Positions 27,985-38,300 of a stretch of DNA of 64,000 nucleotides are shown piece by piece; within the stretch, counting starts at the first letter, position 1, and the number at the start of each line of letters is the position of its first letter. Source of the DNA: JABMQB01 sp964575025 (lineage in GTDB: Bacteria > Bacteroidota > Bacteroidia > Bacteroidales > Prolixibacteraceae); contig CAZNPV010000003.1 in the NCBI GenBank assembly GCA_964575025.1, positions 62,001 to 126,000 on the forward strand. Reading direction: 5' to 3'. The notes under the pieces were generated by a model. It worked only from the letters and a program-made list of their open reading frames with translations. It made no database searches and was not told the DNA's origin. The translations under genes were made by a program, and so were the position numbers.

Positions 27985-28112
27985 GTTGGAATTACCCCTG
28001 CCCGCCGTTTAGCCCGCAGGATAACCAGGTGCACAAATGAAACGAACCATGAGAAAAAAATCACACACAACAGGATTCTTATACTGGCGAGTTCCATGTT
28101 TTATCATCAAAA

Positions 28113-29039
28113 ATGAACCATTATAAAATCATGAAATCAATGAAATTATTCTTTTTATTATCCGGACTAATATTACTAAATTACAGTACAAGTGCACAAC
28201 TTAAAGTAAATGCCGGAAACGATACAATCCTATGTTGTTGTACATTTAATGATGAAAATGAATTAATTACCTTAGGCGGTACCCCTGTAGCTTCTGGTGG
28301 AATTGAACCTTATACATATACCTGGAGTGGAAAACAATTAGTAGATACTTTATTCAATATATGGATTTATGCTTCAGATATTTTGGATGATAGTACTCAA
28401 AGTAATCCGTCATTTATAAGAGCGAATACTCCTGAATATTGGTTTACTTTTCATTTAAAAGTTGAAGATGCAAATAGCAACATTCAATATGATTCGGTTA
28501 ATATAATCCAATCTGTTTTCGGTATTCACCCAATTTACATGCTACCTGACACTATTTACAGAGGAGACAGTGTCCCATTAATCGGAGACCCTTATTTTGT
28601 AAATAATTTCCCGCCTTTTGAATATACGATAAGCCCTTCACACGGATTATCCGACACAACCGATATTTATGGCTGGGCAAAACCCGATACAAGCATTACC
28701 TACTATTTACAAGCTGTAAATTCTGTGGGGTGTATTTCACCGAAAATAAAATACTGGCACATTGAAGTGGTTGATACAACAACATATTCAAATAATGAAG
28801 TAGGGAATGCAGATGCTCAATGTTACTTCAGCAATGGAATCCTGATAATACATGTACCCTCTTTTAAAAACTCACCGTTTCAATTAAAAGTAACTACTGT
28901 TGATGGAAGAATAATCCATTCGGGAAAATACAACAACCATCCATTACGGCTTCCTGATTTAGGATTAAAGCCAGGACAATTATATCTGGTTTCCATTACG
29001 AATGGAAGAAAGAAATCGGTCTGTAAACTGTTCTATTAG
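28113..29039 (+). CDS. Secreted protein with T9SS type A C-terminal sorting domain
   Basis: A 308-residue protein with an N-terminal signal peptide (MKLFFLLSGLILLNYSTSA, preceded by up to nine residues depending on which of three ATGs is used). One or two PKD/SprB-like beta domains follow (VNAGNDTILC, GGIEPYTYTWSG, then FPPFEYTISPSHG and TYYLQAVNSVGC). The last 75 residues form a Por-type sorting domain (ILIIHVPSF, FQLKVTTVDGRIIHSGKY, LGLKPGQLYLVSI). It should be exported by Sec, then across the outer membrane by the type IX system. Its DNA is clearly more AT-rich than the flanking housekeeping genes and it sits between two palindromes, suggesting recent acquisition. Function beyond surface display or secretion is unknown. 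Confidence 0.8.
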   Translation: MNHYKIMKSMKLFFLLSGLILLNYSTSAQLKVNAGNDTILCCCTFNDENELITLGGTPVASGGIEPYTYTWSGKQLVDTLFNIWIYASDILDDSTQSNPSFIRANTPEYWFTFHLKVEDANSNIQYDSVNIIQSVFGIHPIYMLPDTIYRGDSVPLIGDPYFVNNFPPFEYTISPSHGLSDTTDIYGWAKPDTSITYYLQAVNSVGCISPKIKYWHIEVVDTTTYSNNEVGNADAQCYFSNGILIIHVPSFKNSPFQLKVTTVDGRIIHSGKYNNHPLRLPDLGLKPGQLYLVSITNGRKKSVCKLFY

Positions 29040-29050
29040 AAACCAAAGCA

Positions 29051-29089
29051 GGCACTCCATTCAAAAAAGGGTAAGTGCCAGGATTTTTT
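29051..29089 (+). terminator. Possible terminator after the T9SS-sorted protein gene
   Basis: GGCACT (29051-29056) pairs with AGTGCC (29074-29079) across a 17-nt loop, followed by AGGA and six T residues. The large loop makes this moderate. Confidence 0.45.
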
Positions 29090-29361
29090 GAAAAGCAACT
29101 ATACCGTACAGGGACCCGGATAATCCTTTCTCCGGGAAGTTGCCGTGCGGGAAGATCAGGCTCACAGATGCAGGTAGAATACCCATGTTGGTACCGTTCC
29201 GATGATTCAGGGCGTGATCCGTGCTTTCTTGTACATAAACAACGTCGGTGGTCAATGTTGGAAATTTTAAAAGCAATTTCTACCTGATTGAAATATTGAC
29301 AGACGATTTCAGGCATTGTGAAAAGTTATTTTTAAAGTAACGGACAAGCAAAGAGTAAACC

Positions 29362-29396
29362 CATTCATCCGATGACTCAAAGTCATCGGATGAATG
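29362..29396. repeat. Perfect 16-bp-arm palindrome, copy 2
   Basis: The same 16-bp arms as at 27737-27770, here with a CAA centre. Conserved flanks (AACCC before, GATCA after) show that both copies derive from one element. Confidence 0.9.
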
Positions 29397-29514
29397 ATCA
29401 CGGCACCCTTTACAAAAGCACGCCAGCGGAGGAGAGTTCTCTTCAATGGAGGTGCAATCGTATAAAATCAAGGATGTGTGACCCCGGAGAGGTCAAATGG
29501 GCATGCCAACGAGT

Positions 29515-29772
29515 TTACACCTCCAGGGAGATCAACCTTGCATCCACTCCTTTTACGAGGTTGAGTTTCCGGGTGATCTCTTCATGTTTTTCCGTATTGT
29601 CACCGGTAAGTTCCAGAAAAATCAATCCGCTGTCGGAGCAGTTCTCCAGTACTCCGTCATGAATTCCCAGGCGGGTTTTTATAAAACAACCCCATCCGGT
29701 TAAAATCTTTTGCACTTTTTCAGCAATTTCCTGACGGTGCCTCACCAGGATAAGCAAAACCGTTCGATTCAT
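29515..29772 (-). CDS. Small ACT-like protein (TM1266/NikR C-domain type)
   Basis: An 85-residue protein with a ferredoxin-like pattern: strand RTVLLILV, helix EIAEKVQKILTGW, strand CFIKTRLGIHD, strand GLIFLEL, helix EITRKLNLV, strand DARLISL. The TRLGIHD and KGVDARLI blocks resemble the TM1266 group, putative regulators first noticed near iron-only hydrogenase genes. No hydrogenase gene is in the window. It lies 15 bp after the last ABC permease and so appears to be the final gene of the exporter operon. A ligand-sensing role is inference. Confidence 0.55.
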   Translation of the reverse strand: MNRTVLLILVRHRQEIAEKVQKILTGWGCFIKTRLGIHDGVLENCSDSGLIFLELTGDNTEKHEEITRKLNLVKGVDARLISLEV

Positions 29773-29787
29773 AATTTGTTTTTTTTA

Positions 29788-30507
29788 TCAGACGAAACTT
29801 TCCCGTTTCTGTAAATTAAACAATCCGTATAAAAGAAATACAACAGTACCAATCCCAAGGAATATCCGGTTTTTGGATATGATCCCTTCCCATATTACCT
29901 GGTTAAAATTATCGGGTATCCCAAAGGGATTTAAGAATACATTCCACTGGGTTCTTTCCAGGGCATCGGAAAGGATTAACAGGGCCACACCGATCAGGAC
30001 CATTACCACCGCCGTTCCGTTTCCGTTTTTTATCAGCGTGGAAAACATGAAAGCAAGGGCTCCGAGAAAAATAATCGGGTACATTAACTGATACGCCATC
30101 CGGAAGGCATTGATCCGATACATGAAAACGGATGCCAGCCATCCATAAATCAACAGGATGATAAAAACCAGGATGAAGATCATCACAATCCGGACCAGCC
30201 ACACTTTATACCGGTAATTGGGGATTCCGAAAAGGATTTCCAGCATCCGGGAATCATCGTCGTTCTGAATTCCGAAAACCGTTGGATAAAAAATCAGAAG
30301 AATGCCCGGGAAAAGGAGGATTTCATAAATGGTATCCACTCCGACCGGATCCCCCTCCATCACATTCTGGATTGCAAAAAACAGAAGAAAAACAAAAGAA
30401 GCCAGCAGGAACCAGAAAAACCGGTTGCCAAAAATAATTTTGAGGTTGTACCGTACCATTTTAATCAGAACAACCAACCTGTTTTTTATATCTAGATTTT
30501 TACTCAT
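29788..30507 (-). CDS. ABC-2-type transporter permease
   Basis: A 239-residue protein with six predicted membrane helices (about residues 26-46, 69-88, 107-131, 141-161, 165-184 and 215-232) and an ABC-2-like topology. It carries no ATPase. It starts 12 bp after the end of the RND-ABC fusion gene, so the ATPase at the C-terminus of that fusion is its most likely partner. The substrate is unknown. Confidence 0.75.
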   Translation of the reverse strand: MSKNLDIKNRLVVLIKMVRYNLKIIFGNRFFWFLLASFVFLLFFAIQNVMEGDPVGVDTIYEILLFPGILLIFYPTVFGIQNDDDSRMLEILFGIPNYRYKVWLVRIVMIFILVFIILLIYGWLASVFMYRINAFRMAYQLMYPIIFLGALAFMFSTLIKNGNGTAVVMVLIGVALLILSDALERTQWNVFLNPFGIPDNFNQVIWEGIISKNRIFLGIGTVVFLLYGLFNLQKRESFV

Positions 30508-30519
30508 GAACGTACAAAT

Positions 30520-33500
30520 TTATTTTACAAAATCTTTAAGCAGGCACAGATAGGCATCTTCGAGGTGGGGTGGCACATTGATGGCATTTTCCGTCGGTTT
30601 CTCTTTGGCGATACAACGGGCCTTAATATTTTTCCCTTCGCGCATATGATGAACAATCAGCTGTTTGTTGGCAAAATCGTCAAATTCTTCGGCAGGTATC
30701 GTAAACTGCCATACAAAACCTTTTCCCACATCGACCATTTCAATCGGAGTACCAAAATATTTAAGGTCGCCCTTATTTATCACTGCCACCTGGTTGCAGG
30801 AACTGGAAATATCTTCGATGATATGGGTTGAAAAAATAACAATCCGTTCGCGGCTCAGTTCCACCAGCAGGTTCCGGAAGCGAATCCGTTCCCTGGGATC
30901 AAGGCCGGCGGTAGGTTCATCCACAACAAGAATTCGCGGCAGGTTCAGGAGTATCTGAGCGATCCCGATACGTTGTTTCATGCCTCCGGAGAAGGAACCA
31001 ATTGCATCGTCCTTTCGTTCATACATATGCACCGATTTCAGGACATACTCAATCCGGTCTTCGCGGGTTTTCTTATCTGAAATACCCTTCATAATTCCCA
31101 GGTAATCGAGAAATTCCCAGGCCGACATATTTTCATAGGTACCAAATGCCTGAGGCAGGTACCCAATCAGGCCCTGAAGTTCTTCGCGGTGATGCTGGGT
31201 ATCAAGCCCGTTGATCCATATCTTGCCGTAACTTTGTTCAAGGATTCCGCAAATAATCCGCATCATGGTTGATTTACCAGCACCATTGGGGCCAAGGAGT
31301 CCGAACATCCCCGGTTTTATTTCAAGCGATACACCATTCAGGGCCCGGAAGGGTTTGTTGTGTTTTCCGATAACGGGAATCTGCCTTACCAACGTATAAT
31401 AACCGCGGCGTAACTTCCCAAAACGACCCTCGATCCGGGCAATATTTACATTTTTTTTGTGAACATATTCCGAAGAACGGTAGATAGCCAGAAGAACAAC
31501 CCACAGGACACCTATAAAAATCACCATCCCCATGTTATTCCATTCCCTGAAGAACAGCATAAGGAACAGAGCCGGCACACCCCAGAAAATAAAATTATAG
31601 ATCGTTTTTCTGAGTTTTGAATAGACATTTTTGCCAGACGATTGTGCTTTGTTGATCAAAACCTGGTTAAAGGGAGTCCACAGCATAAACAGAAAGAAGT
31701 ACACGAGGTGTGACAAAATCCACATCCAGAAATGGCTCTCCATATAAATGAACGTGAAATAAACCAGGAATGCAAACAATGGGATCTGCCATATCAGATC
31801 GTTAAAATCCCTTAATTTTTTATACTCTTTTGACAATCCGGCTCTTTCCCTTATTTTAATTCCCGATTTCCATTCGCGCATGAAGCGGTTATCCCGATCA
31901 TACACTTTCACCAGTTTTCTGACAACGATGTTGATCTTATCGGTATCTTTTATCAATGTTGTACTGGCCTGGCGCAAACTGGTCATAACAAAAGCGGTTA
32001 TCCCCGGTATTAAAAGCACAAAAAGCATAATCCAGATAAGTTGCCAGAGAAAGGAATCCACTTCGAAATAAACATATACAAGACCTAAGGCCAGTAAAAC
32101 CAGTTGACCGGTTTTTACTGCCCAGTGGAGGGATTTGATCCAGTTGAGTGCATTCTCCAGGCCAAAATAGAGGGTCGGGATAAAGACCAGGGTCAGCAAG
32201 GTACTCAATGCGAGCCCGCCAATCACGGTGATGGCAAACGGAGCTCCAATGGCTCCCACATATTCAGCCTGACCCATAGCCAGCGGGAAAAGGGCTACAA
32301 TGGTGGTTGTGGCAGTGATCAGGATCGGACGTACACGCGAAAGGCCGGCTGTGATCAGTGCTCGCGATTTACCAAATCCCCGTTTGCGGAGAATATTCGT
32401 ATAGTCAATCAATATAATTCCATTGTTTACCACAATTCCGAGCAGAATCAAAAATCCAATGAGCGTGTTTGCATTCAGGAGGCTGTTCCCGGTAAATATA
32501 AGCGCTATGAACGAACCCACAGCAGCAAAAGGCACGGAAAATAACAAAACAAACGGGGTACTCACGGATTCAAACACCGATGCCAGGATCATAAAAATCA
32601 GGATTGCAGCAGCAGCTATCAGGAAATAAAATTCTTCCAGTTCATTCTCTTCATGGAACACTTCCACAGCTACACCGGACGGAAGTTTATAGGCTTCAAT
32701 AATTTCGTCGATCTCAAGGCGATATGCTTCCAGAAGATCTTTTGACTGTTCAGCCTCTTCCACAAAGCGGTAGTTTAATTCGATTTGTTTTTCCTGATTA
32801 ACCCGGTCAATACTGGAAATGCCGTCGGCATACACCAGGTCAGCAACATCCTGCAGTTCATAGATACCCCCTTCCATGGAGGTGACAGGCAGTTGCCGTA
32901 GATCTTCCATGCCCTGTTCATCGTCATCCTCTTCTTCGCCTTCCTGAAGTAGTTCTTTGATAACAATATCGTATTCTTCGTCCCCCTGTTTTAAGCTGAC
33001 TCCTGCTGAGACTTCGTTGGAAAAAGAATTTAATCCGGAGGTAACATTGTTTAATTCGATGCCATACTCGGTGAGGAGCAACTGGTTAAAATAGAGGTGC
33101 ACTTCAGGGCGGTTTCTTGAAACGCTCACGTTGGCACTTCGTATGGATTCCAGGTTTTCGATATAATACAACAGGTCATCGGCAACGCCCCTCATAATAT
33201 CAAAGTTTTCGCCTTTGATAAGGACTCTTTCCTGATTGGTGCCGATTCCGAGGAATCTTGTAAAGTTCTCCATGCCGGCACCCCCACCGCCTCCGCCACC
33301 CCCACGGAAGCTGGCACTTGATGTAGGCGCGGTCAGGCTGATATCTGCGGTACGGATGCTACTGAACCGGCTCTCCACGTCGGACTTAATATCCTCCATG
33401 GTCCGGTCGTCAATATCTTTATAGTCCTCTTTCATTACAAAGGTAAGGATCGCTTCCTCCTCCTGAATCCGTGAGATCAGATCCTCTTTCTCCGGAATAT

Positions 33501-35247
33501 CAGCCAGCCGGTTCTCTAAATCAGCCACTACCGCATCGGTAGCTTCAAGGGTCGAGCCTGTAGGCATGGTAACATAAACCATAAACTGGTCTTCCTCAAC
33601 CTCTTCCAGGGCATTCACATTCAGAGCCAGGACAATAAATACAGATAAAAAGAAGAGAACAATTGCTCCGATGATCGTAGCTGCCGGCGAACGCATGCTT
33701 TGTTTCAGCAATACAACATAAATCTGTATGATCCGGTTATTGGTCGTAACCTTTTCATAAAAAAGATTGTGGGTACGTTTTCTGTTTAGCAATGCATGAG
33801 CCGCCATAGGTATAAAAAGCAATGCCACAAACAGGGAAATAACCAGGGTCGAAATGATGGAAACCCCCACATGTTTACCAAGCAACCGGACCATATACTG
33901 GGTCGAAAATATAAAAGGAAGGAAAACGGTAATGGTGGTCAATGTGGCAGCAATTATTGACCTCCACACCTCCTTGGTTCCCTGGATTACCGATTGATCC
34001 GGGCTAAAACGGTTTCCCGATAACCGGTAAATATTCTCCAACACAACCACACTGTTATCGAGCAGCATGCCAATGGCCAAAACCAGCCCGACCAGGGTCA
34101 GGCTGTTCAGGGTTATATCAAATGCATAAAAAAGGTTAAACGCTGTATATACGGAAATCGGGATAGCCAGGGCAATAAAAGAGACAATCCGCAGGTTTTT
34201 CAGAAACATCCACAAAACAAAAATAGCCAGGATCCCTCCTACCAAAGCCAGCTGCATGATCTGGTTGATATTGGTTTCCATGGTTTCAGCCATATTGGTC
34301 TGAACCACAACTTCCACCTCTTTGGACTGCAGTTTTTCATTTAACTGTGCAATCACATCCTCCACATCATGCGACAGGTCAATCAGATTGGCCTGGGAAT
34401 CGCTGACCAGGATCATTGAAACGGCTTCCAGCCCGTTGACACGACTGATGGTTGTTTCTTCCTTGACCCCAAAATAGATGTCGGCAATATCTTTGAGGTA
34501 AACAGGGCCATCTGATACTACGATATTTTCGATATCCAGCACGTCATCGTATTCAGCCGTTACATGAACAAAATATTTGCTCTGCGATTCATGCACATAA
34601 CCGGTAAACGTACGGCTCTGGGCATTCTGGGATATGGCATTCCGGATCTGGTTCGGGGTAATCCCATAGGCATCACAGGCCTCCTTATCAAAGAGCACTT
34701 CTACAGAACGTTCCCGGCCTCCATAAACGGTTACGGAAGCGATTCCGTCAATATTCTCGATCTGGGGAGTAATCTCCTCATCCGTAATATTTCGTATCCG
34801 GTCCACTCCTTCTGTTCCCCTGATCTGCAGCTCCATAAATTGGTTCGTCATTTGCTGCAGACTCGCGCGGTTTACCGTTACCGTAAAATTTTCATCCAGG
34901 TTTTCTGCTACCTGGTCAATCTTTTCCTGAAGCTTAAGGAAGGTATATTTAAAATTTGTGTTTTGATTAAAGCTGACCTGAATGGATGCAGACCGGTTAT
35001 CCAGCGAGGATTCAATGCTCTCGATGCCCTCCATGGTACTGATAGCCCCCTCAATAGGGATCACAGCCTGGCTTTCCATGTAATCAGGGTTTACTTCCAC
35101 CCTTGAATTTATCTGGACAAACAGTTGCGGGAGCTCAGCATTTGGAATCAGTTCAACCGGCAATTGTTTATAGGATATATACCCCAGCAGGGTCAATCCT
35201 ATAAACAGCATGCTGATCGTTATTTTTCGGTTAATGATGAATTTCAT
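30520..35247 (-). CDS. RND efflux pump fused to a six-helix membrane domain and an ABC ATPase
   Basis: A single open frame of 1575 residues. Residues 1-1030 are a complete HAE1-type RND pump: TM1 at 10-27, porter loops, helices between about 330 and 545, a second porter part, and helices between 873 and 1025. TM4 reads GMLLDNSVVVLEN (Asp397-Asn398) and TM10 reads VVNNGIILID. A run of nine glycines with flanking Ala/Ser lies near 649-657. Residues 1045-1260 add six more helices (about 1047-1061, 1066-1088, 1151-1169, 1173-1190, 1215-1233 and 1239-1257). Residues 1290-1575 are a full ABC ATPase: Walker A GPNGAGKST 1319-1327, Q-loop Gln1366, signature SGGMKQR, Walker B LVVDEP with Glu1444, His1475, and the C-terminal LEDAYL block. 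Twelve plus six helices place the ATPase in the cytoplasm, as required. The ATPase is clearly a paralogue of the one opening this operon. No stop or frameshift interrupts the joins. Confidence 0.88.
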   Translation of the reverse strand: MKFIINRKITISMLFIGLTLLGYISYKQLPVELIPNAELPQLFVQINSRVEVNPDYMESQAVIPIEGAISTMEGIESIESSLDNRSASIQVSFNQNTNFKYTFLKLQEKIDQVAENLDENFTVTVNRASLQQMTNQFMELQIRGTEGVDRIRNITDEEITPQIENIDGIASVTVYGGRERSVEVLFDKEACDAYGITPNQIRNAISQNAQSRTFTGYVHESQSKYFVHVTAEYDDVLDIENIVVSDGPVYLKDIADIYFGVKEETTISRVNGLEAVSMILVSDSQANLIDLSHDVEDVIAQLNEKLQSKEVEVVVQTNMAETMETNINQIMQLALVGGILAIFVLWMFLKNLRIVSFIALAIPISVYTAFNLFYAFDITLNSLTLVGLVLAIGMLLDNSVVVLENIYRLSGNRFSPDQSVIQGTKEVWRSIIAATLTTITVFLPFIFSTQYMVRLLGKHVGVSIISTLVISLFVALLFIPMAAHALLNRKRTHNLFYEKVTTNNRIIQIYVVLLKQSMRSPAATIIGAIVLFFLSVFIVLALNVNALEEVEEDQFMVYVTMPTGSTLEATDAVVADLENRLADIPEKEDLISRIQEEEAILTFVMKEDYKDIDDRTMEDIKSDVESRFSSIRTADISLTAPTSSASFRGGGGGGGGAGMENFTRFLGIGTNQERVLIKGENFDIMRGVADDLLYYIENLESIRSANVSVSRNRPEVHLYFNQLLLTEYGIELNNVTSGLNSFSNEVSAGVSLKQGDEEYDIVIKELLQEGEEEDDDEQGMEDLRQLPVTSMEGGIYELQDVADLVYADGISSIDRVNQEKQIELNYRFVEEAEQSKDLLEAYRLEIDEIIEAYKLPSGVAVEVFHEENELEEFYFLIAAAAILIFMILASVFESVSTPFVLLFSVPFAAVGSFIALIFTGNSLLNANTLIGFLILLGIVVNNGIILIDYTNILRKRGFGKSRALITAGLSRVRPILITATTTIVALFPLAMGQAEYVGAIGAPFAITVIGGLALSTLLTLVFIPTLYFGLENALNWIKSLHWAVKTGQLVLLALGLVYVYFEVDSFLWQLIWIMLFVLLIPGITAFVMTSLRQASTTLIKDTDKINIVVRKLVKVYDRDNRFMREWKSGIKIRERAGLSKEYKKLRDFNDLIWQIPLFAFLVYFTFIYMESHFWMWILSHLVYFFLFMLWTPFNQVLINKAQSSGKNVYSKLRKTIYNFIFWGVPALFLMLFFREWNNMGMVIFIGVLWVVLLAIYRSSEYVHKKNVNIARIEGRFGKLRRGYYTLVRQIPVIGKHNKPFRALNGVSLEIKPGMFGLLGPNGAGKSTMMRIICGILEQSYGKIWINGLDTQHHREELQGLIGYLPQAFGTYENMSAWEFLDYLGIMKGISDKKTREDRIEYVLKSVHMYERKDDAIGSFSGGMKQRIGIAQILLNLPRILVVDEPTAGLDPRERIRFRNLLVELSRERIVIFSTHIIEDISSSCNQVAVINKGDLKYFGTPIEMVDVGKGFVWQFTIPAEEFDDFANKQLIVHHMREGKNIKARCIAKEKPTENAINVPPHLEDAYLCLLKDFVK

Positions 35248-35376
35248 CTGATTAAAAGTGTCTGTTTTTTAAAAGTGTCAGATGCCTGCCTGTTCGGCAG
35301 ACAGGGAACTCCCATACGTATAATCATTGTTTTTTGTATCATGATTTGTCAGGATCGTTTCATTCGTTGATCTTAT

Positions 35377-38300
35377 TTATTTCCCAACAATGGATTCGTT
35401 TCTTCTGACAAAAAGACTTTTGAAACGGTCTAAAATGTCATATACACAAGGAATTACAACCAGTGTCAAGAGGGTCGATGTAACCAGTCCCCCAATTACA
35501 GCCAGGGCCATGGGTGACCGCAGGGAAGCACTTTCGCCGAAACCGATGGTTAACGGGAGAAGGGCCAGTATGGTGGTCAGACTGGTCATAATAATCGGCC
35601 TGATTCGCTGTTGCCCGGCCTGTATGATGGCATTTTTCCGGTCGAGCCCCTCCCGTATCAACTGGTTAATCCGGTCAACAAGAATGATCGAGTCATTTAC
35701 CGCGATCCCTGCCAGCATGATAATACCGATTATAGCCATTATATTAATGGTGTTTCCCAAAATAAAGAAGAGAAGGATGCTTCCAACCACCGCCAGGGGG
35801 ATTGTTAACAGGATGGTAAAGGGATGCACCAGGGATTCAAACTGGGATGCAAGCACCATATAAACCAACACAATGGAAAGCAATAAGGCAAACGTTAGAT
35901 TGTGGATGGATTCCTGCCGTTTTTCTTCCTGTCCCGTTACCGAAATGGAATAATCGGGCGTCAGCTCAATAGCGCCTGTTGCTTCACGAATGGTTTCAGC
36001 AACGTGGTCCAGAGCCACCCCTTTCTCTAATTCAGCGGTCACTTTACCGATCCGGTTCTGGTTTCTCCTGAAAATCTCTTTTGGAGCCACACTGTAGGAT
36101 ATTTCAGCGATCTCATCCAGCCGGTAAACCTCAGAGCCGGAAGTAATGGCCAGTTCATTGATTTCACTCAATCCTCTTTCGGGAATTTTTATGGTAATAT
36201 CCTGCATTTCTCCGTCTTTTTCCAGTTGGCCGGCATCTTTTCCCTGGAGCTGATCCTGCATCTGGGTAATGACCGTATTAATATCAATCCCATAAATGCC
36301 AGCCCTGGTCCGGTCTACCTTCACCTCCACCTCAGGCGCTCCGTCTTCGATGGAGGTCTGAACATTAAACAATCCATCAATCCCGGCTATTTTTTCTTTC
36401 ACCTGATTGACAATATTTTCTATTTCATCCATTTCTTCCCCTCTGACTTCCACAACAACCGGAGCTTCATCCGTGCCCAGAATGGATTTCAGCGAACTCT
36501 GCTGCATCTCATAGGTTACATCCATTCCCGGGATGTCTGCCGTCAGGCCGTCGATGGCAGCAACCAGCTGGTCTGTACTTATTTTTGATTCATCCTTTAG
36601 AATAATCATAATACTGGCTGTATTTTCTCCCTCAAAAACGGAATTCTCATCTCCGGCGATTCCGGATACCGGACCTGCATGCGAATATATTTTGTCGAGA
36701 TTATCCCCCAGGTAATCCGTAAGAACCGTTTCTATGCTTTCCACCGAGGCATTGGTCCGTTCCAGGATGGTACCTTCCGGCAATTTTATATTTACGGTAA
36801 CTTCTTTGGCTTCCGACCGGGGCATAAATTCCGTTCCGATAAAGGGAACTAACAGCACCGAACCCCCGATCATAATAAGGGAAAGGACAACAACCAACCA
36901 TTTCACACGCAGAATCTTATCAAGAAACTTCCCGTAACTTCCGATTTGTACGGATCTCTTTTTTACCGGCACTTTTTTGTTTTTATAAAACCGGTGATAC
37001 AGCATCGGAATAAAGAAAATAGCTACCAGCAAGGAAGAGACCAGTGAAAAAGCCACCGTCCAGGCCTGATCTTTGAATAATTCACCGGAAGCACCATGTA
37101 AATAGACAATGGGCAGGAACACGATAATGGTGGTAAGGGTTGATGCAGTGATCGCACCAGCAACCTCGGATGTCCCCTGTATGGATGCATCCTTGACCGG
37201 GAGTCCGTTTTCATGGTTTCGGAAAATATTTTCCAGGACCACAATGGCATTATCCACCAGCATACCGGCTCCCAGAGCCAGCCCTCCAAGTGTCATAATA
37301 TTAATGGTGAGGTCGTTGAAGTACATCAGGTTAAAGGTGGCAATGATCGAAATCGGAATTGCCAGGCTCACAATCAGGGTTGTTCCGAAGCGTCGCAAAA
37401 ACAGGAAAAGAATAAAAACCGCCAGAAGAATACCCAGCAGGGCTGTTTCTTCCACCTCGGTGATCGCACTCCGTATAAACTGCCCCTGGTCGGATACCTG
37501 GATCAGAATGTAGCCCGGAAGGGCCCTTTCAATCTGAACCAAAGCCTCTTTCACCTGTTCCACCGCTTTTACGGTATTGTATTTTGTCTCTTTAAAGACC
37601 GATAAACCAATGCAACGCTGGCCATTTATCCGGGTGATATTTTCAGGTTCTTTATTTCCGAAAGAAACGCTGGCCACGTCCTTTAGAAAAATGGGAGCCA
37701 TTCCGATCGCTCTCTGTCCTTCGGTTTCTGTCCTCACGGCTTTGTACCCGACAATCAGGTTTTCGAAATCCTCCACATCGTTCAGCATGCTGATGCCTTT
37801 TACGATGTACTGGGTTCCCATTTCGCTTATACGGCCACCCGAGACATTGCGGTTAAAATTCTCGATTCTCCCGCTCAGATCATCCAGGCTTAAATTTTGG
37901 GATTCGAGCCGGTAGGGATCGGTATCGATGATGATCTCGCCTTCTTCCTGTCCTGAAAGCTCAACTTCAGCAACTCCTTCGAGGCGGACCAGTTCATTTC
38001 GGATATAATTTTCGGCTGCCTTCCGGATCTCATTCATGTCGGTGATCTCAGAATGAGCCAATCCAATGGTCATAACAGGAGCCGTATTCGGGTCGTGCTG
38101 GGTAATTTTAAGGTCATCAAGGCTCTGGCCCTGAGTGAGTGAATTTAAGGCTTTCTGTAAATCGAGGAAAGCCTCATCCATGTCTTTGTTCCAGGCATAT
38201 TCCACTGTTATCTGTGCGGATCCCACCTTAGAAACGGATGTTACCTGAATAACATCGGACTGCCGGATAGCCAAAGCCTCTATATTCTCAACAAACTGAC

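Larger units (their letters stand above)
27697..28112. other. Intergenic region of 416 bp with stacked hairpins
   Basis: No coding sequence is supported here. It contains four consecutive hairpins (27737-27856), a promoter-like sequence (27954-27984) and otherwise AT-rich DNA leading to the T9SS-sorted protein gene. Confidence 0.6.
29040..29514. other. Intergenic region of 475 bp with hairpins
   Basis: No supported gene. It holds a terminator-like hairpin (29051-29089), a CCCGGA/TCCGGG hairpin (29115-29136) and the second copy of the perfect palindrome (29362-29396). Confidence 0.6.

Noticed and set aside
27737..29396. Calling the palindrome-bracketed patch an insertion sequence
   Set aside because: The bracketing elements are self-complementary palindromes rather than terminal inverted repeats, and the enclosed gene encodes a secreted protein, not a transposase.
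34564..35106. 180-residue plus-strand frame inside the RND-ABC fusion gene
   Set aside because: No motif, and it is antisense to well-conserved RND porter sequence.
30520..35247. Splitting the fusion into separate RND and ABC genes by assuming a sequencing error
   Set aside because: The frame is continuous through about 700 bp of plausible membrane-helix coding sequence between the two parts, and the helix count puts the ATPase on the correct side. Nothing in the sequence indicates a lost stop or a frameshift.
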